DNA from: Cohnella sp. SGD-V74
Lineage (GTDB): Bacteria; Bacillota; Bacilli; Paenibacillales; Paenibacillaceae
Length of the DNA stretch: 64,000 nucleotides
Assembly: GCF_003001675.1 (NCBI RefSeq)
Contig: NZ_PVYW01000028.1
Coordinates: 1-64,000, forward strand
Direction: 5' to 3'
The position numbers and the translations under genes are program-made. This document shows, one piece after another, positions 51,198 to 59,873 of the stretch. How positions within the stretch are numbered: the first letter of the stretch is position 1; each line of letters opens with the position of its first letter. The notes under the pieces were generated by a model. It searched no databases. It was not told where the DNA came from and saw only the letters and a program-made list of their open reading frames with translations.

Positions 51198-52232
51198 ATG
51201 GAGAACAAACACAGACGGATATGGAGTAAAATGGGATTGTGGCTGGCCGCCGCCCTGATGGCGCTTAGCCTTGCCGCGTGCGGCAGCAATGAGGACAAGG
51301 CAAGCCCTTCGCCATCCGCTTCGGAATCGGCCTCGCCGAGCGTTTCCGCCTCGCAGGAACCGTCGCCTTCCGCTTCCGCGACAAGCTCCGAAGAAGCGGC
51401 GGCTCCGTCCGAGACGGTCTATCCGCTGACGCTGAAGGACAGCACGGGTACGGACGTCGTGTTCGAGCAAGCGCCCGAGAGAATCGTTACTCTCGCTCCG
51501 TCCGAGACGGAAGTGATGTTCGCGATCGGAGCCGGCTCGAAGGTCGTCGCGGTCGACAATTACAGCGATTACCCGGAAGAGGCGCAGTCGATCGAGAAGG
51601 TCGGCGACATGAATACGAACCTGGAAGCTTTGCTGGCCGCGAAACCTGACGTTGTGTTGGCGCACAGCGGCATGCAGGCGAGCGTGATCGAAGAGCTGCG
51701 CAAGCTGAACGTGAAAGTGTTCGCTTCCGATCCGAAGACGCTGGAGCAAGTCATGGAGAAGATCGAGACGATCGGACAAATCGTGAACGCGCAGGGAGGC
51801 GCGGCCCAAGTGACCGCCACGATGCAGGAAGAGCTGAAGCGGGTAACGGACGCGCTGCAAGGCGTCGCTCCGAAGAAGGTGTACATGGAGTTCTCTCCCG
51901 GCTGGACGGTAGGCAGCGGCGAGTATATGGACGAAGTGCTGACGCTTGCCGGCGGCGACAACGTGTCGAAGGAGAAGAGCGGCTGGTTCGAAGTCGATCC
52001 GGAAGCGGTTATTCAATCGAATCCGGAAGTCATTATCTACTCGCATAACACGAACTTCGATCTCGGCATCCCGCAGGCGATCAAGGAGCGTCCGGGCTTC
52101 GAGGCCATCGATGCGGTGAAGAACGACCGGTTGTTCGCGGTGGACGACAATTCGATCAGCCGCGTCGGACCGCGTTTGACGAAAGTGCTGTACGAAATGG
52201 CGAAAGCGATCCATCCCGACAAGGTGAAATAG
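51198..52232 (+). CDS. btuF: Cobalamin/corrinoid ABC transporter substrate-binding lipoprotein
   Basis: A 344-residue class III binding protein of the BtuF/FhuD fold. Signal peptide with lipobox LAAC (Cys28), a long Ser/Pro/Glu linker (about 30-75), then TLKDSTGTDVVFEQAPERIV, IVTLAPSETEVMFAIGAGSKV and the helical backbone of this family. ATG 51198 is 11 bases after AGGAGA; GTG 51195 directly before it is also possible. It captures corrinoids outside the membrane for BtuCD. Control by the riboswitch makes corrinoid far more likely than an iron siderophore. Confidence 0.9.
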   Translation: MENKHRRIWSKMGLWLAAALMALSLAACGSNEDKASPSPSASESASPSVSASQEPSPSASATSSEEAAAPSETVYPLTLKDSTGTDVVFEQAPERIVTLAPSETEVMFAIGAGSKVVAVDNYSDYPEEAQSIEKVGDMNTNLEALLAAKPDVVLAHSGMQASVIEELRKLNVKVFASDPKTLEQVMEKIETIGQIVNAQGGAAQVTATMQEELKRVTDALQGVAPKKVYMEFSPGWTVGSGEYMDEVLTLAGGDNVSKEKSGWFEVDPEAVIQSNPEVIIYSHNTNFDLGIPQAIKERPGFEAIDAVKNDRLFAVDDNSISRVGPRLTKVLYEMAKAIHPDKVK

Positions 52233-52233
52233 G

Positions 52234-53292
52234 ATGCGCGGAAAATTGACGATCTATATGGGAGGAGCCTCTGCGCTCCTCCTTTGTTCGATTATATTGA
52301 GCCTCTCCCTCGGCGGCGCGAACGTGCCGATCGGCAAAGTGTGGAGCATTCTGATCCATCACATTCCGTACGCGAGCGAGCTGCTGGGTGTTGGCCCCGT
52401 CTCGGAAGGCGCGGCCGATCCGGACGAGACGATCATCATGAAGGTGCGTCTGTCCCGGGTTGTGTTGGCGGTGCTCGTCGGCGCTGCTCTCGCGCTCGCG
52501 GGAGCCGGCTTCCAGGGCGTGCTGCGCAACCCGCTGGCCGACCCGTACACGCTTGGCGTGGCGACGGGCTCGTCGGTCGGGGCGGCGTTCCTCATTTTGT
52601 TCGGTTTGCAGCTGTGGATCGGCCAATGGACGATTCCCGCGGTCTCGTTCCTGACCGGACTATGCACGCTGTTTATCGTGCTGCGTCTGGCTTACCATCG
52701 GGGCAGGATGGAGCTGGAGACGCTGATTTTGTCCGGGGTCGTCGTTCAGGCCTTCTTCGGCTCGATGGTGTCGTTCATGGTGTCGCTCTCCAAGAGCGTC
52801 GTGAACGAGATCGTCTTCTGGATGATGGGCAGCTTGTCGATGCGCGGCTGGAATCATTCCTTGCTTATTCTTCCTTATGTCGTGCTTGGCGCCGTCGTGT
52901 TGATCGCGCTGAGCCGGCAGCTTAATCTGTTCGCGCTCGGGGAGCGGCAGGCGATGCATCTGGGCGTCAACGTGCAGCGGACGAAGCTGATCGTGCTCGT
53001 CGTCTCCACGTTGATGACGGCGGCGGCCGTATCGGTGTCCGGCGTCATCGGTTTCGTCGGCCTGGTCGTGCCCCATCTCGTACGGCTCGTCGTCGGGCCG
53101 GACAACCGGATCGTTGTGCCGTTGTCGGCGGTCATGGGCGGCGTGTACGTGCTCATGTCGGATACGATCGCCCGCATGGCGCTTAGTCCGAAGGAAATTC
53201 CGCTCGGCGTCGTGACGGCGTTTATCGGGGCTCCGTTTTTCGCCTATTTGCTGTGGAAGAGAAAAACGAAAGGCGGGGAGGCGAGAGGATGA
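52234..53292 (+). CDS. btuC: Cobalamin ABC transporter permease (FecCD family)
   Basis: A 352-residue permease with about ten membrane helices. FecCD signatures are LSRVVLAVLVGAALALAGAG, NPLADPYTLGVATGSSVG and GFVGLVVPHLVRL. It starts one base after the btuF stop and overlaps btuD by ATGA. Confidence 0.91.
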   Translation: MRGKLTIYMGGASALLLCSIILSLSLGGANVPIGKVWSILIHHIPYASELLGVGPVSEGAADPDETIIMKVRLSRVVLAVLVGAALALAGAGFQGVLRNPLADPYTLGVATGSSVGAAFLILFGLQLWIGQWTIPAVSFLTGLCTLFIVLRLAYHRGRMELETLILSGVVVQAFFGSMVSFMVSLSKSVVNEIVFWMMGSLSMRGWNHSLLILPYVVLGAVVLIALSRQLNLFALGERQAMHLGVNVQRTKLIVLVVSTLMTAAAVSVSGVIGFVGLVVPHLVRLVVGPDNRIVVPLSAVMGGVYVLMSDTIARMALSPKEIPLGVVTAFIGAPFFAYLLWKRKTKGGEARG

Positions 53293-54062
53293 TCGAAGCG
53301 AATGCGCTCGACTATCGGATCGGCGAGGCGGACATCTTGCGCGGGGTGGACGTCCGGGTAGACACGGGAGAGTTCTTCGGCATTATCGGCCCGAACGGAA
53401 GCGGCAAGTCGACGCTGCTGAAGCTGCTGTCCGGGATCGAGCGGGCGCAGAGCGGAGACGTCTCGCTCGGAGGCCGGGAACTGGGCGGTTACGCCCGCAA
53501 GGAGTTGGCCCGGCTGCTGGCCGTCCTGCAGCAGGACGCGCTTCCTCCGCTTGGCTATACCGTGCGGGAGGTCGTCGAGATGGGACGGTACCCGTATCAG
53601 AGCTGGCTGGGCGGGGAGAAGGAAGATCCGGAGGAACTGATCGGCAAGGTGATGGAGAAGCTCGACTTGACGCGGCTGTCCGACCGGCCGGTGAGCGAGC
53701 TGAGCGGCGGCGAGAGGCAGAGGGCCGCATTGGCGAAGACGCTCGTTCAGGAGCCGAACGTGCTGATGCTCGACGAGCCGACGACGTTCCTCGATATCGG
53801 CTTCCAGCTGCAGATGATGGATTATATTCGCGACTGGCAGCGGGACAACGGGCTGACCGTCGTCGCGGTGCTGCACGATCTGAACTTGGCCGCGCAATAT
53901 TGCGACAGGCTGCTCGTGCTTCACGGCGGCCGGGTGGCCGCGGTAGGCAAGCCCGAGGAAGTGCTCGTTCCCGAGCTGGTGAACGAAGTGTACGGGACGG
54001 AGCCGATCGTGCTCCGACACCCGGACAGCGGCGTGCCGCAAATTTTGTTGAGAGGAAGGTAG
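53289..54062 (+). CDS. btuD: Cobalamin ABC transporter ATPase
   Basis: A 257-residue ATP-binding subunit: Walker A GPNGSGKST (residues 34-42), Q loop LQQDALPP, signature LSGGERQR, Walker B VLMLDEPT and the switch His in VLHDLNLAAQ. I chose ATG 53289, after GGGGAGGCGAGAGG and overlapping the btuC stop; the frame opens at 53253. This is the only ABC ATPase in the window and belongs to the B12 importer, not the sugar importers. Confidence 0.92.
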   Translation: MIEANALDYRIGEADILRGVDVRVDTGEFFGIIGPNGSGKSTLLKLLSGIERAQSGDVSLGGRELGGYARKELARLLAVLQQDALPPLGYTVREVVEMGRYPYQSWLGGEKEDPEELIGKVMEKLDLTRLSDRPVSELSGGERQRAALAKTLVQEPNVLMLDEPTTFLDIGFQLQMMDYIRDWQRDNGLTVVAVLHDLNLAAQYCDRLLVLHGGRVAAVGKPEEVLVPELVNEVYGTEPIVLRHPDSGVPQILLRGR

Positions 54063-54066
54063 ACGG

Positions 54067-55131
54067 ATGACGACGAACATTCCGAACGAAATCCAGGAGA
54101 TTGCGGAACGCATCCGCCCGCTCGATGACGAAGCGATCCGGGCGGCGCAAGCGCGGTTGGACAGCCTGACCAAGCCGCCGGGCAGTCTGGGCAAGCTGGA
54201 GGCGGCGGCGCGGCAGGCGGCCGGCGTCACGGGAGAGGCGATGCCGGATCTGTCGCGCAAGGCGGTTATCGTGATGGCGGGCGACCATGGCGTATGCGAG
54301 GAAGGCGTCAGCGCTTTCCCGGCGGAGGTGACGCCGCAGATGGTGCTGAATTTCCTGAGCGGAGGCGCGGCGGTTAACGTGCTCGCGCGCCAAGCCGGAG
54401 CGGACGTCGTCTGCGTGGACATCGGCGTTAACGCCGATCTGTCGCATCCCCGGCTCGTCTCGCGCAAAATTCGTCCGGGTACGGCGAACATCGCCCGCGG
54501 TCCGGCGATGACCCGGGACGAGGCGGTCGCGGCAATTAAGGTCGGATACGACGTCGTCGCGGAGTTGGCCGAAGCCGGCACGCGCGTGTTCGCGACCGGG
54601 GAGATGGGCATCGGCAACACGACGCCGAGTGCGGCCATCCTGATCGCGCTCGGAGGGTTGACGCCCGAGCAGGCGGTCGGCCGCGGCACCGGCCTTGACG
54701 ACGACAGGCTGCTGCACAAGCGGCGCGTCGTCGAGCGGGCGCTGGAGGTGAACGCCGCCGATCCGAATGACCCGCTGGACGTGCTCGCCAGGCTGGGCGG
54801 CCTCGAGATCGCCGGCCTCGTCGGCGTCATTTTCGGCGCGGCGGCCCATCGCTCGCTCGTCGTGATCGACGGCTTCATCTCGTCGGCCGCCGCCTTGATC
54901 GCCAGCCGTCTCGTTCCGGCCTGCGCGCCTTATATGCTGGCCTCGCACCTCTCGCTGGAGCAGGGTCACAAGAGCATGCTGGAGACGATCGGGCTGTCGC
55001 CGATGATCCATATGGACATGAGGCTGGGCGAAGGCACCGGCGCGGTGCTCGCCTTTCATTTCCTGGACGCTGCTGCCCGCATCATGCGCGAGATGGCGAC
55101 GTTCGAGAGCGCGGGAGTGTCGCAAGGATGA
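54067..55131 (+). CDS. cobT: Nicotinate-nucleotide-dimethylbenzimidazole phosphoribosyltransferase
   Basis: A 354-residue enzyme that joins a lower-ligand base (typically 5,6-dimethylbenzimidazole) to ribose phosphate from nicotinate mononucleotide, giving alpha-ribazole phosphate. Conserved blocks: LDSLTKPPGSLGKLE, GDHGVCEEGVSAFPAEVT, GEMGIGNTTPSAAI, VIDGFISSAAAL and RLGEGTGAVLAF with the catalytic Glu near residue 320. AGAGGAAGG precedes ATG 4 bases after btuD. Confidence 0.94.
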   Translation: MTTNIPNEIQEIAERIRPLDDEAIRAAQARLDSLTKPPGSLGKLEAAARQAAGVTGEAMPDLSRKAVIVMAGDHGVCEEGVSAFPAEVTPQMVLNFLSGGAAVNVLARQAGADVVCVDIGVNADLSHPRLVSRKIRPGTANIARGPAMTRDEAVAAIKVGYDVVAELAEAGTRVFATGEMGIGNTTPSAAILIALGGLTPEQAVGRGTGLDDDRLLHKRRVVERALEVNAADPNDPLDVLARLGGLEIAGLVGVIFGAAAHRSLVVIDGFISSAAALIASRLVPACAPYMLASHLSLEQGHKSMLETIGLSPMIHMDMRLGEGTGAVLAFHFLDAAARIMREMATFESAGVSQG

Positions 55132-56741
55132 CGCAGGAGAAGAACGCTGCGGCGGGAAGCAAGGGTAAGCGGGACAAAGCCATTTCCCGGGTGCTGATGG
55201 TGCAGGGCACGGCGTCGGACGTGGGCAAGAGCGTGCTCGCCGCCGCCCTGTGCCGGATATTCGCGCAGGACGGATGGACGGTCGCGCCGTTCAAGTCGCA
55301 GAACATGAGCTTGAACAGCTACGTAACGCCGGACGGCAAGGAGATCGGCCGGGCGCAGGGTATGCAGGCCGACGCCTGCGGCATCGCGGCCACGACGGAC
55401 ATGAACCCGATTCTGCTCAAGCCTTCGTCCGACCGGACGTCGCAGGTCGTCGTCCACGGCAAGCCTTATAAGACGATGGATGCGTTCAGCTATCGCAGCG
55501 AGTATTTGACCGAAGCGGGGCAGATTGTCCGCACGGCGCTGGAGCGGCTGCGCGCGAAATACGAGATCGTCGTCCTGGAGGGAGCGGGCAGCCCGGCGGA
55601 GATCAACCTGAAGGACCGGGATATCGTCAACATGCGGATGGCCGCCTGGGCGGACGCTCCGGTTCTGCTCGCGGCGGACATCGACCGAGGCGGCGTCTTC
55701 GCATCCATCGTCGGCACGCTGGAGCTGCTGGAACCGGAAGAACGGGACAGGGTCAAAGGCTTCGTCATCAACAAATTCAGAGGCGACGTCGAGCTGCTCA
55801 AGCCGGGGCTCGAATGGTTGGAACGGCGCACCGGCAAGCCGGTCGTCGGCGTTATCCCGTACCTTCCCGATCTGCGCCTGGAAACCGAGGATTCGCTCTC
55901 TTTCCGCCAGCCCGCGGGAGACGCCCAAGCGCGTCCAGATCGGCTGGACATCGTCGTCATTCGCCTGCCGCGCTGGTCGAACTTTACCGATATCGACCCG
56001 CTGCTCGCCGAGGAGGACGTCTCCGTCCGCTTCGCGGCGAGCAGGGAGGATTTCGGATTCCCTGACGCGGTCATCTTGCCGGGTAGCAAAAACACCGCGG
56101 AAGATTTGCTGTTTCTGCGGGAGACGGGGCTGGACCGTCTCATTCTCGATCATCGCTCCCGCGAAGGCTGGCTGACGGGCATCTGCGGAGGCTATCAGAT
56201 GCTCGGAGAGCGGCTGAACGATCCGGAAGGCATCGAATCGGCGCATGCTTCGCTGCCGGGACTGGCGGTATTTCCGATGGAAACGACGTTCGGGCCGGAC
56301 AAGAAAACCGAGCGCGTCACGGGGCAGGCGCAGGGCTGGAGCGAAGACGCGGACGCTGCCGCTCGGCAGACGGCGCATTACGACATCGAAGGCTACGAGA
56401 TTCATATGGGCCGGACCTTCTTCACGGAGCCGGTCTCCCATCCGCTGCTGCTGGCTTCCGCCGAAAGCCGGGCTGCGTCTCCTTATTCGGAAGGAGCCCG
56501 CTCGCAAGACGGCAGGGCATGGGGGACGTACGTACACGGCATTTTGCATAACGACGGCTTCAGGCGCGATTGGCTGAACGCGATTCGCCGATCGAAGGGC
56601 TGGCCGCCGATCGCCGGCGAGCTGAACTACAACCGGCTGCGGGAAGCCGAGTTCGACCGGCTGGCCGGTCACGTTCGGCGGCATCTGGACATTCGCAAGC
56701 TGTACGAGATGATGAATGAAGGCATGGAGGGTTCTCGATGA
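55128..56741 (+). CDS. cbiP: Cobyric acid synthase
   Basis: A 537-residue glutamine-dependent amidotransferase (CbiP/CobQ) that adds four amide groups to adenosylcobyrinic a,c-diamide. The N-terminal P-loop is GTASDVGKS (about residues 28-36), followed by FKSQNMSLNS; the C-terminal class I glutaminase-like domain has the nucleophile Cys in TGICGGYQMLGE. It overlaps cobT by 4 bases. Its presence without the corrin-ring genes suggests use of partly amidated corrinoids, or that early genes are encoded elsewhere. Confidence 0.93.
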   Translation: MTQEKNAAAGSKGKRDKAISRVLMVQGTASDVGKSVLAAALCRIFAQDGWTVAPFKSQNMSLNSYVTPDGKEIGRAQGMQADACGIAATTDMNPILLKPSSDRTSQVVVHGKPYKTMDAFSYRSEYLTEAGQIVRTALERLRAKYEIVVLEGAGSPAEINLKDRDIVNMRMAAWADAPVLLAADIDRGGVFASIVGTLELLEPEERDRVKGFVINKFRGDVELLKPGLEWLERRTGKPVVGVIPYLPDLRLETEDSLSFRQPAGDAQARPDRLDIVVIRLPRWSNFTDIDPLLAEEDVSVRFAASREDFGFPDAVILPGSKNTAEDLLFLRETGLDRLILDHRSREGWLTGICGGYQMLGERLNDPEGIESAHASLPGLAVFPMETTFGPDKKTERVTGQAQGWSEDADAAARQTAHYDIEGYEIHMGRTFFTEPVSHPLLLASAESRAASPYSEGARSQDGRAWGTYVHGILHNDGFRRDWLNAIRRSKGWPPIAGELNYNRLREAEFDRLAGHVRRHLDIRKLYEMMNEGMEGSR

Positions 56742-57859
56742 AGACGACCGAAGGCGTATTGGAGCCGTACGGACACGGGGGAGACTTGTGGACCGCCTCG
56801 GCCAGGTTTGGGGTCGGGGCCGAAGAGTGGCTCGACTACAGCGCCAACATCAATCCGCTCGGCCCGCCGCCGCAAGTGCTGGAAGCGCTGCGGGACGGGC
56901 TGGCCGCGATCGTCAACTATCCCGATCCGGGCCACCGGGAGCTGAAGAAGCGGCTGTCCGCGAAGCTGGGCGTTGCCGAGGACGAGCTGCTGATCGGCAA
57001 CGGAGCCGCCGAGTGCATCGCGCTGGCGCTGTCCGGGCTGGACGTTCGCTCGGTCGGAGTCGTCGCTCCGTGCTTCTCGGAATACGCCCAGCTTGCCGAA
57101 GCTTACGGAGCGGAGGTTCGGACGGTCGTCGGACGAGAGGAGAACGGATACCGGGCCGAGCCGTCCGAGTTGAAGTCCCTGCTTGAACAGGTCGACTTGC
57201 TGTTCCTCGGGCATCCGAACAACCCGACGGGACTGACGTATTCCTTGGAGCGGCTGCGAGAGATCGCCGATCTGGCTGCCGAGCGTTCGGCATACGTCGT
57301 CGTGGACGAAGCGTTCATCGACTTCATCGCCCCGGAGCAACGCACGACGCTGCTGCCGGAGCTGCGGAGCCATCCGCACGTGCTGCTGATGCATTCGATG
57401 ACGAAGTTTTACGCCATTCCCGGCCTTCGGCTCGGCTATGCGATCGCCGCTCCCGAGCTGATCCGCAAAATGGCGCGCAAGCAGGTGACGTGGAGCGTCA
57501 ACGGGCTGGCGCTGCTGGCCGGACAAGCTTGCCTGGAGCCGGAAACCGCGGCATACGAGCGGAGGACGAGAGAGCTGATCGCTTCCGAGCGGGCGTATTT
57601 GCGAACGGAGCTCGGCTCCCGGCTCGGCTGGCGGACGTGGCCCGGTGAAGCGAACTTCCTGCTGGTCGAGCTGTCCGCCCACTGGACGGCGGAACGGCTG
57701 CAGGAAGCGCTTGGGCCGAGAGGCGTGCTTGTGAGAAGCTGCGCCAAGTACGACGGACTGACCGAACGGCATATCCGCATCGCGGTGCGCGGCCGCGCGG
57801 ACAACGAGCGGCTGCTCGCGGCACTGGAGCAAGCGGACAGGGAGGAGACGCCGCGATGA
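56738..57859 (+). CDS. cobD: L-threonine-O-3-phosphate decarboxylase
   Basis: A 373-residue PLP-dependent aminotransferase-fold enzyme. LDYSANINPLGPP at the N-terminus, HPNNPTGLTYS, VVDEAFIDF and SMTKFYAIPGLRLGYAI (with the PLP Lys) match CobD, which makes (R)-1-aminopropan-2-ol phosphate for the corrinoid side chain. A histidinol-phosphate aminotransferase would look similar, but the operon decides for CobD. Overlaps cbiP and cobU by 4 bases each. Confidence 0.9.
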   Translation: MKTTEGVLEPYGHGGDLWTASARFGVGAEEWLDYSANINPLGPPPQVLEALRDGLAAIVNYPDPGHRELKKRLSAKLGVAEDELLIGNGAAECIALALSGLDVRSVGVVAPCFSEYAQLAEAYGAEVRTVVGREENGYRAEPSELKSLLEQVDLLFLGHPNNPTGLTYSLERLREIADLAAERSAYVVVDEAFIDFIAPEQRTTLLPELRSHPHVLLMHSMTKFYAIPGLRLGYAIAAPELIRKMARKQVTWSVNGLALLAGQACLEPETAAYERRTRELIASERAYLRTELGSRLGWRTWPGEANFLLVELSAHWTAERLQEALGPRGVLVRSCAKYDGLTERHIRIAVRGRADNERLLAALEQADREETPR

Positions 57860-58401
57860 ATCTCGTCATGGTCAGCGGAGGCGTCCGCTCCGGCAAGAGC
57901 GCTTATGCCGAACGGCTCGTTCGGGAGCGCGCCGTCGTGCCCTCCAACGTTCTGTACGTCGCCACCGGCCTCCGCTGCGACGGAGAGATGGACGAGCGCA
58001 TCGACAAGCATCGGGCCCGGCGGCCGGCCGAATGGGATACGCTGGAATCCGCGCTCGAGCTGTCCGCGGCGGCCTATGAAGGCTACGACATCGTGCTCGT
58101 CGACACGCTGTCCGCATGGATCGCCAACCGACTGATGGAAGTGCCCGAAGAGAAGCTCAGGGAGCCCTCGACGACGGACCGTATTTTGGGCCGAATCGAC
58201 GAATATATCGACGCGCTGGCCGCGTCCCGGCTGCGCGAAGCGATTGTCGTCACCGACGAGGTCGGCTGGGGAGGCGTGGCGATGTCGCCGCTGGGACGCT
58301 GGTTCCAGGACGTCGTCGGAGAAGCGAACCAGCGGCTCGCTTCCTGCGCGGACGAGGCGTTCGTCGTCGTAAGCGGGCTGCCGTGGAGGTTGAAAGGATG
58401 A
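57856..58401 (+). CDS. cobU: Adenosylcobinamide kinase / adenosylcobinamide-phosphate guanylyltransferase
   Basis: A 181-residue bifunctional enzyme. The P-loop is GGVRSGKSAYAE (residues 8-19); VLYVATGLRCDGEMDERI and VVTDEVGWGGVAMSPLGRWF are typical of CobU. It phosphorylates adenosylcobinamide and transfers GMP to give GDP-cobinamide. Overlaps both neighbours by ATGA. Confidence 0.93.
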   Translation: MNLVMVSGGVRSGKSAYAERLVRERAVVPSNVLYVATGLRCDGEMDERIDKHRARRPAEWDTLESALELSAAAYEGYDIVLVDTLSAWIANRLMEVPEEKLREPSTTDRILGRIDEYIDALAASRLREAIVVTDEVGWGGVAMSPLGRWFQDVVGEANQRLASCADEAFVVVSGLPWRLKG

Positions 58402-59153
58402 ACGCATTTTGGCAGGCGGTCGGATTTCTGACGCGATTCCCCGTTCCGAAGCGGGCGCAGACGCTCGAAGGCTGGAACGGCAGCCCGAAATATTACCCGC
58501 TCGTCGGCTTGCTGCTCGGCTTGTCCATATGGCTCGTCGGCAGCTTCTCCGCCTGGCTGTTCGGACACGCTTCGCTGCCGATTGTCGCGGTCGTCGCCGT
58601 CGCCTTCTGGATTTACGCGACCGGAGCGCTGCACCTGGACGGCTGGATGGATCTTGCCGACGGGCTGGGCAGCCAGCGCGGACGCGAGCGGGCGCTGGAA
58701 ATCATGAAAGACAGCCGCGTCGGCGCGATGGGCGTCGTGGCGGCGATCGTGCTGATTCTGCTCAAGGTCGCCGCCGTGCAGCAGTTGGCCGCTGCGGGAG
58801 CGCTGGCCGCGCTCGCGGCCGTTCCGGCGATGGCGAGAGCGGCGCTGCTCGCGGCGATCCGCTTTTTTCCTTATATTCAACAACAGGGACTCGGCAGCGG
58901 CTTGCGCGGCGGCGTCACACCCGCCGTCCTGCTCGTCAACGGGCTGCTTGCGCTCGCAGCTTCCTTCGGAATCGCGGGCTGGCAGGGCGCGATCGCCTTC
59001 GCGGCTGTGCTGCTGGCGGGCTGGTTGTTCGGACTATACATCGTACGCAGGCTGGGCGGGTTCACGGGAGACGTCTACGGCGCGCTGATCGAAGGCGCGG
59101 AGACGCTCGCGCTGCTCGTTCTGCTGGTTTTAATGGACGGGAGGCTCTTATGA
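58398..59153 (+). CDS. cobS: Adenosylcobinamide-GDP ribazoletransferase (cobalamin synthase)
   Basis: A 251-residue membrane enzyme with about six helices that joins GDP-cobinamide and alpha-ribazole. The conserved motif GALHLDGWMDLADGLGS (near residue 75) and KDSRVGAMG are present. I chose ATG 58398, overlapping the cobU stop; a frame open from 58116 is the shadow of cobU. Confidence 0.93.
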   Translation: MNAFWQAVGFLTRFPVPKRAQTLEGWNGSPKYYPLVGLLLGLSIWLVGSFSAWLFGHASLPIVAVVAVAFWIYATGALHLDGWMDLADGLGSQRGRERALEIMKDSRVGAMGVVAAIVLILLKVAAVQQLAAAGALAALAAVPAMARAALLAAIRFFPYIQQQGLGSGLRGGVTPAVLLVNGLLALAASFGIAGWQGAIAFAAVLLAGWLFGLYIVRRLGGFTGDVYGALIEGAETLALLVLLVLMDGRLL

Positions 59154-59157
59154 TACT

Positions 59158-59871
59158 ATGACACAACCATTTCGCGGAGGCGCCGATTCGTATTCGTCGC
59201 TCTTGTGGCCGGAACTGCGGATCGGCTTTCGGCAAGATCATCTATCGGTGGAATGCGGACGCGTCTATCAAACGCTGAGCAACGCTCCCTACCGGGGAGG
59301 ACCCGGCAGCGGCGAGCGGTTCGTCAATTGGAAGGTGCCGCTGAGTTACGATTGCACCGATCCGTCGGCGATGATGCGCGAGGCGCTGCTCGGCTGGGGC
59401 TACGATCCCGAATCGGCGGTCGGCCTGCAGACGGCGGCGCATCTGACGCATGCGTCCTTCTTCGAGGAAGCCGGGGACGAATGCCGGCTGCTCGTCTGCG
59501 CGTCCGCCGGAACGGGCAACGCTGCGAGGGCGGGCATGGCGCGAGAGACGTTCTCCGCTTACGAGCCGGGGACGGTGAACCTCATCGTCATGGTCGACGG
59601 GCAAATGACGGAGAGCGCGATGGTCAACGCGGTCATCAGCGCGACGGAAGCGAAGAGCGCCGCCTTCGCCGATCTGGACATCCGCGATCACAGCCACGGC
59701 TGCCCGGCGACGGGAACGTCGACGGATGCGGTGCTCGTCGCCGTCAGCCAGTCGGACCGCTGCCGGCACGTTCATCGCTACGCGGGAGCCGCGACGACGA
59801 TCGGCAACGCGATCGGACGGCTCGTCTACGCCGCTGTGCACGAAGCGGTGCGCACTCAGGGAGAGCCGTAA
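59158..59871 (+). CDS. cbiZ: Adenosylcobinamide amidohydrolase
   Basis: A 237-residue CbiZ protein. The family blocks VPLSYDCTDPSAMMREAL, LVCASAGTGNAARAG and HSHGCPATGTSTDAVLVA are clear. CbiZ, first known from archaea, removes the aminopropanol side chain of adenosylcobinamide or pseudocobalamin to give adenosylcobyric acid, which CbiB can rebuild. A GGGAGG site lies about 13 bases before ATG, 4 bases after the cobS stop. Confidence 0.9.
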   Translation: MTQPFRGGADSYSSLLWPELRIGFRQDHLSVECGRVYQTLSNAPYRGGPGSGERFVNWKVPLSYDCTDPSAMMREALLGWGYDPESAVGLQTAAHLTHASFFEEAGDECRLLVCASAGTGNAARAGMARETFSAYEPGTVNLIVMVDGQMTESAMVNAVISATEAKSAAFADLDIRDHSHGCPATGTSTDAVLVAVSQSDRCRHVHRYAGAATTIGNAIGRLVYAAVHEAVRTQGEP

Positions 59872-59873
59872 AG

